DNA of 52,472 nt from Zhenpiania hominis (GTDB lineage Bacteria > Bacillota > Clostridia > Peptostreptococcales > Anaerovoracaceae): the NCBI RefSeq assembly GCF_014333425.1, contig NZ_JACRYT010000021.1, positions 1-52,472 on the forward strand, given 5' to 3'. Below, piece after piece: positions 6,981 through 15,752 of this stretch (positions within the stretch are counted from its first letter, which is position 1; every line of letters begins with the position of its first letter). The notes under the pieces were generated by a model. The model was given only the letters and a program-made list of their open reading frames with translations, had not been told where the DNA came from and did no database searches. The position numbers and the translations under genes are program-made.

Positions 6981-7521
6981 ATGAACTATGGACCAAATAA
7001 AAACGAAAAATTCCCCAATAAAAACCTGCCGAACGTTTGCTTTATCAAAAATGTGATTACAAAACCGAATATCCAGGTGGGAGACTATACGTACTACGAT
7101 GATGTGGATGGAGCGGACAAGTTCGAGGAACACGTTCTATATCACTACGAATTTTTTGGCGACAAGCTGATTATCGGGAAATTTTGTCAGATCGCTTCGG
7201 GAATAAAAATTATCATGAACGGAGCCAATCACAGAATGAACAGTATTACGACCTATCCCTTCAATCTGATGGGAAACGGTTGGGAAAAAGCGACGCCTGC
7301 GCTGGAGGATTTACCCTTTAAAGGAGATACGGTCATCTCCCTATCACATTGCGGGCGGAAACCCTTGTGAAATAAAAAGGAAGCGATTCGATGACGAGCT
7401 GATCCGCTATTTGGAAGAAATAAAATGGTGGGACTGGGACGAAAAGAAAATATTTGACAATCTGGATATATTATGCAGCCCTGATTTAGAAAAAATCAGG
7501 AGAATCCAAAACGGCGAATAA
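6981..7521 (+). pseudogene. Vat/CatB-type xenobiotic acetyltransferase, internally deleted and frameshifted
   Basis: The N-terminal part, starting MNYGPNKNEKFPNKNLPNV with YTYYDDVDGA, GKFCQIASGIKIIMNGANHRMN and FNLMGNGWEKATP, is clearly a Vat-family streptogramin/xenobiotic acetyltransferase. After FKGDTV (about 7335) the frame runs into a premature stop at 7368. The genuine C-terminus continues in another frame: PYHIAGGNPCEIKRKRFDDE, then IKWWDWDEKKIF, ending at TAA 7519-7521. Relatives have roughly 35-40 residues of left-handed-beta-helix repeats between these parts, so about 110 bp were lost out of frame. The catalytic-region histidine (NGANHRM) remains but the trimer core is gone. Start ATG 6981 follows GGAAGG. 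Confidence 0.85.
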
Positions 7522-7615
7522 GAACCTTTTGCCCGCAATCTGTGATATTTTCGCGATGGTGTGCGCCCGGGGCCTCAGAAGCGGCTGCGGTTCCCGGCGC
7601 CGGAAAGGAGCAATT

Positions 7616-7923
7616 ATGAACTACATAAAAGCGGCCAGCGGACAGACGGAAGCTGTACGGAGGATCACATCAATCGTGTATTCGTCAGACCAGACTGTCA
7701 GGGAAAGGGATATGGAAGCGGAATCCTTGCTCAGCTGGAACAGGAAATCTTCAAAACATACAACGCGGTTTATCTGGAAAGCTCCCTGCCCGCGGTTGGT
7801 CTGTATGAAAAAAGAGGGTATCAGACCGTGCGGCACGAGGGGATCGAGGTTGAAAACGGCGCTGTGCTTGTATATGAAATTATGCGTAAAGAAATCTCAG
7901 AGAAAGTGACAAGGAGCGAATAA
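7616..7923 (+). pseudogene. GNAT acetyltransferase with central deletion and frameshift
   Basis: After a good ribosome binding site (AAAGGAG) the ATG at 7616 opens MNYIKAASGQTEAV, a normal GNAT beginning. Around 7660-7670 the sequence jumps, in a different frame, to EDHINRVFVRPDCQGKGYGS, the family's acetyl-CoA loop. It then continues through LESSLPAVGLYEKRGY to the stop at 7921-7923. About 50 residues normally separate these two parts. The missing piece includes strands 2-3 and would leave no continuous reading frame. This is the third gene within 3 kb that has lost its centre. Confidence 0.75.
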
Positions 7924-7973
7924 ATATTGAAATTCAGGAGCAGATAAAATGAAATTGGGAGGTAATAGCAGTT

Positions 7974-8561
7974 ATGAAAAAAATCCTTATTATACAGGGA
8001 GGCGGCCGGAAAAACGGAAATACGGCGCGGCTTGTCAGTCAGTTTGTGAAAGGAGTTCAAGAGGCCGGCCACAATGCGGAAGTCATTTCTCTGATGGAAA
8101 AAGAAGTAAAAGGTTGCCTGGGCTGCAATGCTTGCCGTTATGAAAAACCGTGCGTTCAGAAAGATGATTTTAATGAGATAATCCCCAAAATCAGAGAAGC
8201 GGACTGTTTGACCTTTGCTTCCCCACTATACTTCTGGACCCTGACCGCGCGGATAAAAGCCTTTCTTGAACGGTTTTACTGTATCGCGAAGGAAGATGAC
8301 AACCCTCCGCTGGGCAGATATGAAAAATACCCGGCAAAAGACTGCGCGCTGCTGATGACTGCGGCAGATAATTTCTTTTGGACTTTTGAGCAGGCGGTAT
8401 CCTACTATCAATTTGCGATTGTAAATTATATCGGATTCCAAGATAAAGGCATGCTTCTTGCCGGAGGCTACGGCGATACAAACGGAAATCCTCAGATTGG
8501 CAAAACCGGACATTTGGACAGGGCTTATGAATTTGGAAGGAATTTATATTGCGATATCTGA
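7974..8561 (+). CDS. Flavodoxin family / NADPH-dependent FMN reductase-like protein
   Basis: 195 residues with a flavodoxin fold of the iron-sulfur-flavoprotein type. The FMN phosphate loop is QGGGRKNGNTARLV near residue 8. The cysteine motif CLGCNACRYEKPC at about 47-59 is typical of this group, and FASPLYFWTLTARIKAFLERF around 80-100 is the isoalloxazine-side loop. A C-terminal segment GYGDTNGNPQIGKTGHLDRAYEFG follows the family. Such enzymes transfer electrons from NAD(P)H via FMN to quinones or other acceptors. The ATG is preceded by GGGAGG. Complete, unlike its two upstream neighbours. Confidence 0.88.
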   Translation: MKKILIIQGGGRKNGNTARLVSQFVKGVQEAGHNAEVISLMEKEVKGCLGCNACRYEKPCVQKDDFNEIIPKIREADCLTFASPLYFWTLTARIKAFLERFYCIAKEDDNPPLGRYEKYPAKDCALLMTAADNFFWTFEQAVSYYQFAIVNYIGFQDKGMLLAGGYGDTNGNPQIGKTGHLDRAYEFGRNLYCDI

Positions 8562-8699
8562 GATAAGGGCGCCTTTTTTGCTAGTACCGTTTTAATATTT
8601 TTTATACCATATCTTGTTGTTCCATTGGCAGAAAGAAAAAATCAATTTCAATGAATGACAAAATCCGCCTTGTCTGTAAGGAGAAATCAGGGAAAAATC

Positions 8700-8728
8700 T
8701 TGCCATATTTTTGGACAAAAGCTATAAT
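8700..8728 (+). promoter_or_regulatory. Sigma-A promoter of the CHAP/SH3b gene
   Basis: TTGCCA at 8700-8705 and TATAAT at 8723-8728 have a 17-bp spacer. The start codon is about 70 bp downstream. Confidence 0.7.
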
Positions 8729-8797
8729 TATAACGAATTCTTATGAAATTTTGACAAAGAAAGATCGAAAATGTCCAATATGAGGAGGCTTTTGTTT

Positions 8798-10243
8798 ATG
8801 AAGCGAAAAAGTGTGTCTGTCCTGTTGATCCTGTTGCTGGTAATGACTCTGTTCGTGCCCGCGGCGGCAAATCCCGCGGAAGTATCCGCTGCCGGGTCCT
8901 TTCAGATTCGGACAACCATGCCCACTTTATCCGATCCAAACGCGAAATTTTATTATTCCGATCTGAACCGGTTTTGGAAAGCGGGAAGGCTGGCGCCGGA
9001 TTTTAAATATTATAAAGGAATTATGGACGATGGCAGAACAGGAGGATATATCTGGGGCAACTGCACCTGGTGGGCCTACAGCAGGGCCAGTGAAGTCCTG
9101 GGAGAGCCGCTTAATCCTAATCTGCGGGGAAACGCGGGTGAATGGTGGGACTGTAATAAGAAGGGAAAGTTTTATCCTTACGGCTCTACTCCAAAAGCGG
9201 GCTCCATCGTTGTATATAAGACACATGTAGCATTTGTGGAGCAAGTAGTGGGAAACCAAATCTATGTTTCTGAATCCGGATGGCAGACAAAAACCTATGG
9301 GCCGAGCTCTACGGATGATTTCTTTTTCCATTATGGAATTCCCTGGAGCAGCAATGGGACTCCCAAAGGCTACATTTATATAACTGATAAGACCCCTTCC
9401 AGCATTAGCCAGAAGAAAGCGAACTACAGTGTGAGAGTTTCAGTTTCCCAGCTTCGGATGCGATCCGGCCCGGGAACTGGATATTCGAACATGGGTTATG
9501 TGAAAAAAGGTACCCACAAGCTGAAGGCAGTTACAACAGATGGAGAATGGGGACAGCTCGCCAGCAACGGCTATTGGATCGCTTTGGAATATACGACGAA
9601 AGTTACGGGAAAAAGTAGTAATAATAAGCTGAAAAGCTTGGGCGTCAGTGGATATTCGATTTCTCCTGCTTTCAAGTCAAGTCGGACGTCTTATTCCCTG
9701 ACTGTGCCGAGCAATGTAAATTCCGTTACCATAAAAGCGCTGAAAGCTCATTCAAAAGCCACTGTTTCCGGAACAGGAAGCGTAAAACTCAGCACAGGTC
9801 TGAATTCTAAGCCGGTTACAGTTAAAGCGGAAAACGGAAAGGTCAAAACATATACATTAGGAATCACCCGCTCTAAAGCGCAAAAGGTCCGGGTTTCGGT
9901 CTCGGAACTGAATATGCGCACTGGTCCGGGAACCAGGTATAAGAGCAAGGGAAAACTTAAAAAAGGTATTTATTGGATTACCAGGACGAAAAATGGCTGG
10001 GGCAAACTGAAGAAAAACGGATATTGGATTAAACTGTCTTATACAACGAAAGTTAGGACAAAAGCTTACAAAGCGCGTGTTAAGGTTTCAGAACTGAATA
10101 TGCGCACCGGTCCGGGAATCAAGTATAAGAGCAAAGGTATATTGAAAAAAGGCACCTACCGGATTACAAAGAGAAAGAACGGCTGGGGCAAGTTGAAAAA
10201 GAACGGATACTGGATTAAACTATCTTATACAAAGAGGGTATAA
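8798..10243 (+). CDS. Secreted CHAP-domain amidase with SH3b repeats and a cadherin-like domain
   Basis: 481 residues. A signal peptide (MKRKSVSVLLILLLVMTLF, cleavage near VSAAG) is followed by a CHAP domain whose catalytic Cys is in GNCTWWAY (about residue 89) and His in KTHVAFVEQV (about 143). Next comes SH3b repeat 1 (VSQLRMRSGPGTGYSNMGYV), then a cadherin-like beta-sandwich (LKSLGVSGYSISPAF to GITRS). Two near-identical SH3b repeats follow, each with VSELNMRTGPG and NGWGKLKKNGYWIKLSYT, 62 residues apart. CHAP enzymes cut peptidoglycan peptide bonds and SH3b domains bind the wall, so this is a likely secreted wall hydrolase. The ATG at 8798 has a perfect AGGAGG nine bases upstream. Single gene with its own promoter and terminator. 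Confidence 0.88.
   Translation: MKRKSVSVLLILLLVMTLFVPAAANPAEVSAAGSFQIRTTMPTLSDPNAKFYYSDLNRFWKAGRLAPDFKYYKGIMDDGRTGGYIWGNCTWWAYSRASEVLGEPLNPNLRGNAGEWWDCNKKGKFYPYGSTPKAGSIVVYKTHVAFVEQVVGNQIYVSESGWQTKTYGPSSTDDFFFHYGIPWSSNGTPKGYIYITDKTPSSISQKKANYSVRVSVSQLRMRSGPGTGYSNMGYVKKGTHKLKAVTTDGEWGQLASNGYWIALEYTTKVTGKSSNNKLKSLGVSGYSISPAFKSSRTSYSLTVPSNVNSVTIKALKAHSKATVSGTGSVKLSTGLNSKPVTVKAENGKVKTYTLGITRSKAQKVRVSVSELNMRTGPGTRYKSKGKLKKGIYWITRTKNGWGKLKKNGYWIKLSYTTKVRTKAYKARVKVSELNMRTGPGIKYKSKGILKKGTYRITKRKNGWGKLKKNGYWIKLSYTKRV
9877..10240 (+). repeat. Two tandem 186-bp repeats encoding SH3b domains 2 and 3
   Basis: The same codons (for example GAACTGAATATGCGCAC) recur at 9905 and 10091, a period of 186 bp or 62 codons. 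Near identity at the DNA level points to a recent duplication that could expand or contract by recombination. Confidence 0.8.
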
Positions 10244-10248
10244 AGATG

Positions 10249-10288
10249 AAATTCCCTATTGAGAGGGCGGCTTCCCAATAGGGAATTT
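10249..10288 (+). terminator. Terminator hairpin after the CHAP/SH3b gene
   Basis: A perfect 13-bp stem, AAATTCCCTATTG (10249-10261) with CAATAGGGAATTT (10276-10288), around a 14-nt loop. The T-tract is short. Confidence 0.75.
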
Positions 10289-10320
10289 TACTGATCTTGC
10301 AGAAAGAGGAGGAAAGCGGT

Positions 10321-12120
10321 ATGTTTCTGCCGATTTCAAAAAAGGATATGGAAAAGAGAGGCTGGGAGCAGGTGGATTTTGTCTTAGTGACAGGAGACGC
10401 CTATGTGGATCATCCGTCCTTCGGCACAGCGATTATCAGCCGTCTTCTGGAACGGTTCGGCTACAAAGTGGCAATTCTGTCCCAGCCGGACTGGCGGTCC
10501 GCTGAGGACTTTCGCAGATTCGGAAAGCCGCGGCTGGGATTCCTCATTAACAGCGGAAATGTGGATTCCATGGTGAACCATTTTTCGGTATTCAAACATC
10601 GCAGAAAACGGGATGAATATTCGCCGGGGGGAAAAGCGGGTCTGCGTCCGGATCGGGCGCTGATCGTCTACAGCAACCGGGCGAAAGAAGCCTATCGGGA
10701 TGTTCCGGTGATTCTCGGCGGCCTGGAAGCCAGCCTGCGCAGACTGGGGCACTACGATTACTGGGACGATAAGGTAAGGCGTTCCGTGCTGCTGGACGCG
10801 AAAGCGGATCTTTTGATTTACGGAATGGGAGAACGGGCTGTCATAGAGATCGCGGAAGCTCTGGACAGCGGAATCGAGGCGAAATATATCGGATGGATTC
10901 GGGGAACCTGCGTCCGGGGAACGCTTTCCGACGCGGATGAAGAAACCATCCTGCTGCCGTCTTTTGAGGAAATCCGGGAAGAGAAAAGAAGATACGGAGA
11001 CAGTTTCGCCCTGCAGTACCGAAATAACGACGCCATCAGCGGAAAGCGCCTGATGGAGCCTTACGGAAAGGAAGGCCGCTGTGTTGTGCAGAATCCGCCC
11101 CAGCCGCCGCTGGAACGGGAGGAACTGGATCAGGTTTATGAACTTCCCTATGAACGGGAGTCCCATCCGGTCTATGAAAGAGCGGGCGGCGTTCCGGCCC
11201 TAAAAGAGGTAAAGTTCAGTCTGGTCAGCAGCAGAGGATGCTTTGGGGGCTGCAGCTTTTGCGCCCTGACGTTTCACCAGGGAAGGGAACTCCGCAGCCG
11301 GAGCATCGACTCCATTGTCAGGGAAGCGGAGGAACTGACGAAGAAACCGGACTTCAAAGGCTATATCCATGATGTGGGAGGCCCGACCGCTAATTTTCGC
11401 CATCCGGCCTGCGAAAAGCAGCTGAAATCCGGAGTATGCCGGAACCGAGACTGTCTGTACCCAAAGCCCTGCGCGCAGATGAAGGTGGATCATACGGAAT
11501 ACCGGCAGCTCTTGTCCCGCCTGAGAGAACTTCCGGGTGTGAAAAAAGTCTTTATCCGCTCGGGCATCCGTTACGATTATGTGATGGCAGATCCGGACAG
11601 GCAGTTCCTGTGGGATCTGTGCAGATACCATGTCAGCGGAACACTGAAAGTCGCGCCGGAGCATGTTTCTCCCCGGGTGCTCGCCAGCATGCGCAAACCG
11701 GGAAAAGAAGTCTTTGAGCAATTCAGCGGACTTTACCGGAGCATCAATGAGAAGCTGGGGAAAAAGCAGTATCTGATTCCCTATCTGATCTCGTCTCATC
11801 CGGGGAGCCGACTTTCGGACGCGGTGGAACTGGCGCTGTTTTTAAAGGAGCATCATTTTATCCCCGATCAGGTGCAGGATTTTTATCCCACACCGGGAAC
11901 CCTCTCCACCTGCATCTACTATACCGGGGAAGATCCTTTTACAAAGGAAGCGGTTTACATTCCCTCGGATCTGGAGGAAAAAAAGATGCAGCGGGCGCTG
12001 ATCCATTTTCATAAGCCGGAAAACAGACAGCTTGTGAAAGCGGCCCTTGCCCGGGCGGGAAGAAGGGATCTGATTCCGGTTCTGACGCCGGAAAAACACA
12101 GGAAAGGCAGAAAAGGATGA
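10321..12120 (+). CDS. YgiQ family radical SAM protein
   Basis: 599 residues, full length for YgiQ. It has the N-terminal B12-binding-like region (DAYVDHPSFGTAIISRLLERFGY, GLEASLRRLGHYDYWD) and the radical SAM cluster CFGGCSFCAL at about residues 306-315, where the three Cys bind the [4Fe-4S]/SAM. The C-terminal YgiQ signature includes PACEKQLKSGVCRNRDCLYP, GTLKVAPEHVS and QVQDFYPTPGTLSTCIYYT. The reaction is not known. ATG 10321 follows AGAGGAGGAAA; an upstream in-frame ATG lies in the terminator region. Its stop overlaps the next ATG (ATGA), coupling it to the methyltransferase. Confidence 0.92.
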   Translation: MFLPISKKDMEKRGWEQVDFVLVTGDAYVDHPSFGTAIISRLLERFGYKVAILSQPDWRSAEDFRRFGKPRLGFLINSGNVDSMVNHFSVFKHRRKRDEYSPGGKAGLRPDRALIVYSNRAKEAYRDVPVILGGLEASLRRLGHYDYWDDKVRRSVLLDAKADLLIYGMGERAVIEIAEALDSGIEAKYIGWIRGTCVRGTLSDADEETILLPSFEEIREEKRRYGDSFALQYRNNDAISGKRLMEPYGKEGRCVVQNPPQPPLEREELDQVYELPYERESHPVYERAGGVPALKEVKFSLVSSRGCFGGCSFCALTFHQGRELRSRSIDSIVREAEELTKKPDFKGYIHDVGGPTANFRHPACEKQLKSGVCRNRDCLYPKPCAQMKVDHTEYRQLLSRLRELPGVKKVFIRSGIRYDYVMADPDRQFLWDLCRYHVSGTLKVAPEHVSPRVLASMRKPGKEVFEQFSGLYRSINEKLGKKQYLIPYLISSHPGSRLSDAVELALFLKEHHFIPDQVQDFYPTPGTLSTCIYYTGEDPFTKEAVYIPSDLEEKKMQRALIHFHKPENRQLVKAALARAGRRDLIPVLTPEKHRKGRKG

Positions 12121-13499
12121 GTTTGATTTTTTCGCTTCCTTCTATTCTGGAGGAAAGCAGACGAGAATATTGCAAGATAAAGGAAAGCCTGGAGAGCGGA
12201 CCGAAATTTTTTCCGGTGGAAAAAATCTACCACCGGAAATCAGAAGAAAGCAGCCTCCTTGCCCGGGGTGATAATCTGGATTTTATCCAGTATCTGCTGC
12301 GGGAGAAAAAAATGGAGGGAAAGCTGCAGCTCGCCTATCTGGACCCTCCCTTTTATTCAAAAGCAAGTTACGACGCGGTGATCCGGCTCAAGTCCGAAGC
12401 GGTAGGCGATGTGCCTGCCATCAAGCCGCTGGCATACGAGGATTTGTGGAAAACCGGGATCGAGGAATATCTGCGGATGCTGTGCGTGCGGTTTTTCTTA
12501 ATTCGGGATCTGCTTTCCGAGGAAGGGTGCCTGTGGGTGCATCTGGACTGGCATGTGGTTCATTATGTGAAAATCCTGCTGGACGCCATCTTTGGGGAAA
12601 AGAATTTTGTCAATGAGGTGGTCTGGCATTACAAATCGGGAGGCACGGGAAAACGAAATTTTTCCAGGAAGCACGATACCCTGCTGTTTTACGGAAAAAG
12701 CAGACATTATTATTTCCGGCCTCTGAAGGAAAAGTCCTATAATCGGGGTTACAAGCCCTATCGGTTTAAGGGCGTGAAAGAGTATAAGGATGAGCTGGGG
12801 TGGTACACCATGGTTAATATGAAGGACGTCTGGCAGATCGATATGGTGGGGCGGACTTCCGGGGAACGGACCGGCTATGCCACCCAGAAACCGGAACAGC
12901 TTCTGGAGCGGATTATCGAAAGCTGCAGCCGCCCGGGAGACTGCTGCGCGGACTTTTTCTGCGGTTCCGGGTCTTTTGCCGCGGCCGCGGAAAAGCTTTC
13001 CCGCACCTGGATTGCCTGTGACATCGGAGGAATCGCCGCCGCCTGCAGCCTTAAGAGGATGTCGGTAAAAAAGAGCGCCTTTGTTCTGCTGGAAGAGTGT
13101 CCGGACCGGCAGGGAGATGAGCTGGAGATCCGTCTTCAGGTTGAACCCATCGATCTGACGGATAAAAAACTGGTAACAGTGACTCTCGATGGTTATACTA
13201 TGGATATGAAGCGGGTTTCCCTGAAACGTGAGGATCGGGAGATTTTGAAAAAATTCCGGAAAAAGGACCCGCTGCAGCTTTTGGAATACTGGAGCGTGGA
13301 TTTTCATTATGACGGAAGGGTTCATAATCCGCAGTTCTCTTTCCCGAAAGAAAATCATACCATGGAAAAGGTGTGCAGGCAGATCGTCAGCGATACCGGG
13401 AAAATCAGCGTGCGGGCTGTCGATGTGTTTGGAAACAGTTCTCTGAAAGTGCTGGATATGGGGGAGGTGCCGGAATGTGAAAGGGAAATGGAAGAATAA
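12117..13499 (+). CDS. Orphan site-specific DNA adenine methyltransferase (beta class)
   Basis: 460 residues. Motif IV comes first (LAYLDPPFYSKASYDAV, around residues 79-95; DPPF is the D/N-P-P-Y/F catalytic motif). The SAM-binding motif I comes late (DCCADFFCGSGSFAAAAEKL, about 276-295), which is the beta-class order of type III Mod and related enzymes. GYATQKPEQLLERIIESCSRPGD is the typical pre-motif I helix. A C-terminal extension of about 140 residues follows and has no motif I recognise. No restriction enzyme gene lies nearby, so it is an orphan methyltransferase. It overlaps ygiQ by 4 bp and yitT by 23 bp. Recognition sequence unknown. Confidence 0.88.
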   Translation: MSLIFSLPSILEESRREYCKIKESLESGPKFFPVEKIYHRKSEESSLLARGDNLDFIQYLLREKKMEGKLQLAYLDPPFYSKASYDAVIRLKSEAVGDVPAIKPLAYEDLWKTGIEEYLRMLCVRFFLIRDLLSEEGCLWVHLDWHVVHYVKILLDAIFGEKNFVNEVVWHYKSGGTGKRNFSRKHDTLLFYGKSRHYYFRPLKEKSYNRGYKPYRFKGVKEYKDELGWYTMVNMKDVWQIDMVGRTSGERTGYATQKPEQLLERIIESCSRPGDCCADFFCGSGSFAAAAEKLSRTWIACDIGGIAAACSLKRMSVKKSAFVLLEECPDRQGDELEIRLQVEPIDLTDKKLVTVTLDGYTMDMKRVSLKREDREILKKFRKKDPLQLLEYWSVDFHYDGRVHNPQFSFPKENHTMEKVCRQIVSDTGKISVRAVDVFGNSSLKVLDMGEVPECEREMEE

Positions 13500-14370
13500 G
13501 CAGATTAAAAAAATCGCGGCGGACGTGCTGTTTCTTCTGCTGGCGTGCTGTGTGGGCGCCTTTGCCACAGTAGGAGTCATGCTGCCGAACGGACTGACCA
13601 TAGGAGGACTTACGGGAATTGTGCGGATTGTACAGACTTATATTCCAGTGGATTTTTCGCTGCTTTATTACGGAGGCTCTTTACTGATTCTGATTATTTC
13701 CGCTGTATTTCTGGGTCTGAAAGAAGTGCGGAAGATTCTGTTCCTTACGATTCTGTATCCGGCGGTTCTTTTTGTCTTTGAAACCCTGGACGTCCAGCTT
13801 CTGGAAGAATCCGACGTGCTGCTTGCGGCGATTTTCTGCGGCGTGTTTTCCGGAATCGCTTCGGGGCTTGCCTTCTGGAGAGGATATGTGTTTGGCGGAA
13901 CGGACGCGATTGCCAAGATACTGAGAAAAAAACTGTTTCCCCAGTACAGCCTCAGCAAGCTGCTTCTGGCCATAGACGGAATTGTGATTATTCTTTCGGC
14001 GTTTGTGTTTGGAAGGAACATCGCCCTTTACGCGCTGATTACTCAGGTGATTATCAGCAGAATGGCGGATATGGTGATTTACGGATTTGAAATGAAGATT
14101 GTAAAGCTGGAGATGATTACGGTTCAGGCGGAAGCGATCAGCCAGTATATCATGGAAGACATCGGCAGAGGCGTTTCCAGTACGGAAATACGGGGCGAAT
14201 ACACAAAACATGCCCACAGACAGCTTAATGTCATGTGTTCGCCTAGGGAAAGCATTCTGATTAAGCGAAAAGCCGCGGAGCTGGATCCGAAAGCGCTGAT
14301 TACGGTGGTGCCGGTGGAAACCGTGTGGGGAACCGGTGAAGGCTTTACGGACATTGAGAAGGAACAGTAA
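13477..14370 (+). CDS. YitT family membrane protein (DUF161/DUF2179)
   Basis: 297 residues. Five to six hydrophobic helices occupy the N-terminal 195 residues (for example VLFLLLACCVGAFATVGVML and LLILIISAVFLGL), with the family motif RGYVFGGTDAIAKIL. A cytoplasmic DUF2179 domain follows (LEMITVQAEAISQYI, RGVSSTEIRGEYT, HRQLNVMCSPRES, DPKALITVVPVETVWG). The transported substrate is not known. The start is GTG 13477 after GGGGGAGG, inside the 3' end of the methyltransferase gene. This three-gene overlap suggests one transcript starting before ygiQ. Confidence 0.9.
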   Translation: MKGKWKNKQIKKIAADVLFLLLACCVGAFATVGVMLPNGLTIGGLTGIVRIVQTYIPVDFSLLYYGGSLLILIISAVFLGLKEVRKILFLTILYPAVLFVFETLDVQLLEESDVLLAAIFCGVFSGIASGLAFWRGYVFGGTDAIAKILRKKLFPQYSLSKLLLAIDGIVIILSAFVFGRNIALYALITQVIISRMADMVIYGFEMKIVKLEMITVQAEAISQYIMEDIGRGVSSTEIRGEYTKHAHRQLNVMCSPRESILIKRKAAELDPKALITVVPVETVWGTGEGFTDIEKEQ

Positions 14371-14429
14371 GGTGTTCAGACGAGGGCTTTTGTACAAATT
14401 GTGTTGCCAGGTAAGGAACAGGCCGCGCT

Positions 14430-15752
14430 TTAAGAGGGAAAGCAGACGGTAATCCGGGTTCCGATTCCTTCCCGGCTGAGAACCTGAAAATAGCCGCCGT
14501 GACGGTCGATAATCCATTTGGCGATGGAAAGTCCGAGACCGGTGCCGCCGCTTTCTCTGCTTCTTGCCGGATCGGAACGGAAAAAACGCTCAAAGATATG
14601 GGGCGTGTCATCCGGTGAAATGCCGATTCCTTCGTCCTGTACCAGGAAGAAGCTGTGACCCTTTTCATTTCGGCCGGTTCGCAGCAGGATATCCCCGCCT
14701 TCCGGCGTATACTTGGCGGCATTGTCCACAAGAATTCGGGCGGCCTGTTTGATCATAGAGCTGTCTCCGGTTATGAGAAGGTCGTCTTCCTCATTTTTCA
14801 GAATATAATGGTGCTTTGGATCAATCAATACGGATTCGTCCAGCACTTCTTTCATCAGATTCCCAAGGGAAACTTTTTCCATAACCAGTCTGGTTTTTCC
14901 GCTGTCGCCCCGCGCCAGGAACAGCAGCTGCTCCACCAGCTTTTTCATGTGGTCCGATTCGCTCTTGATGGCGCGGATGGATTCTTCCAGAATCTGTTCG
15001 TCCTCCTTACCCCAGCGGTCCAGCAGGTTTGCGTAGCCCTGGATGACGGCGATGGGGGTACGCAGCTCATGGGATGCGTCGGATACAAAACGGGCCTGCT
15101 GCTGGTAGGACTGCCGCATCCGGTCCAGAAGACTGTTGACCGCCTGTTCCAGTCCCAAAAGTTCGCTGTCGCCGGTGTGGAGTCTGGCGTCCGGCCCGGT
15201 AGGGCTGATCTGGCTGATAGCGTCTTCCAGGTGGTGGAATTTTTCTTCGTCAAAGGCTGCCTCATCGGTCAGTTCCTGCGCCCGCTTGGTCATCTCATAG
15301 AGGGGAGCCAGTTGCCTTCTGGCTTTTTTCGCGCCGCCCAGCATATCGAACAGCAGGGTAAGAAGCTGTACTGCGAAAAGCAGCAGCAGGCACTGCCAGA
15401 TAAAGATCAGATAACGGCCCGCGTAGACAGGGCGCTCTTTTCCTGTTTCATCTTCGTAAAAATAGCGTACCCGGCTCAGGGTGCTTTCAAAGGGAAGGCT
15501 GCTGTGCCAGGCGGTATGTTCGATGGCGGCTTTCGTTTCTTTGGGGATGTCCCGTTCCTGCGCCAGCTCAAAGCGGCGGGGCGTACTGAGCTGAAACTCC
15601 CGCCCGCCTGCTGTTTCCTGAAAATAGCACCAGCCGCAGAGGGCCATGCAGGTGACCAGAATATCAAATAAGAGGAAGGCCGAAAAGAGTCCGGCTATCT
15701 GGCTCCGGCTGATATTCCTGGATATGGATCGCATTTTTTTGGTTTCGTTCAT
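14430..15752 (-). CDS. Sensor histidine kinase (HisKA/HATPase_c)
   Basis: 440 residues. It has a transmembrane helix near 20-42, an extracytoplasmic loop of about 75 residues, and a second helix (YLIFIWQCLLLLFAVQLLTLLF). A HAMP-like linker follows, then HisKA with the H-box VSDASHELRTPIAVIQGY, where H is the phosphorylated residue. The HATPase domain has the N-box DNAAKYTPEGGD, the G1 box DEGIGISPDDTPHIFERFFR and the G2 box GGTGLGLSIAKWIIDRHGG. It overlaps the response regulator by 4 bp and is the last gene of a minus-strand operon. The stimulus is unknown; the architecture fits envelope-stress type systems. Confidence 0.95.
   Translation of the reverse strand: MNETKKMRSISRNISRSQIAGLFSAFLLFDILVTCMALCGWCYFQETAGGREFQLSTPRRFELAQERDIPKETKAAIEHTAWHSSLPFESTLSRVRYFYEDETGKERPVYAGRYLIFIWQCLLLLFAVQLLTLLFDMLGGAKKARRQLAPLYEMTKRAQELTDEAAFDEEKFHHLEDAISQISPTGPDARLHTGDSELLGLEQAVNSLLDRMRQSYQQQARFVSDASHELRTPIAVIQGYANLLDRWGKEDEQILEESIRAIKSESDHMKKLVEQLLFLARGDSGKTRLVMEKVSLGNLMKEVLDESVLIDPKHHYILKNEEDDLLITGDSSMIKQAARILVDNAAKYTPEGGDILLRTGRNEKGHSFFLVQDEGIGISPDDTPHIFERFFRSDPARSRESGGTGLGLSIAKWIIDRHGGYFQVLSREGIGTRITVCFPS

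Noticed and set aside
12498..13601. 367-codon minus-strand ORF over the methyltransferase
   Set aside because: Antisense to a gene with clear motifs; no ribosome binding site and low-complexity composition typical of a shadow frame.
14655..15671. 338-codon plus-strand ORF over the histidine kinase
   Set aside because: Exact antisense of the kinase frame, with no motifs of its own.
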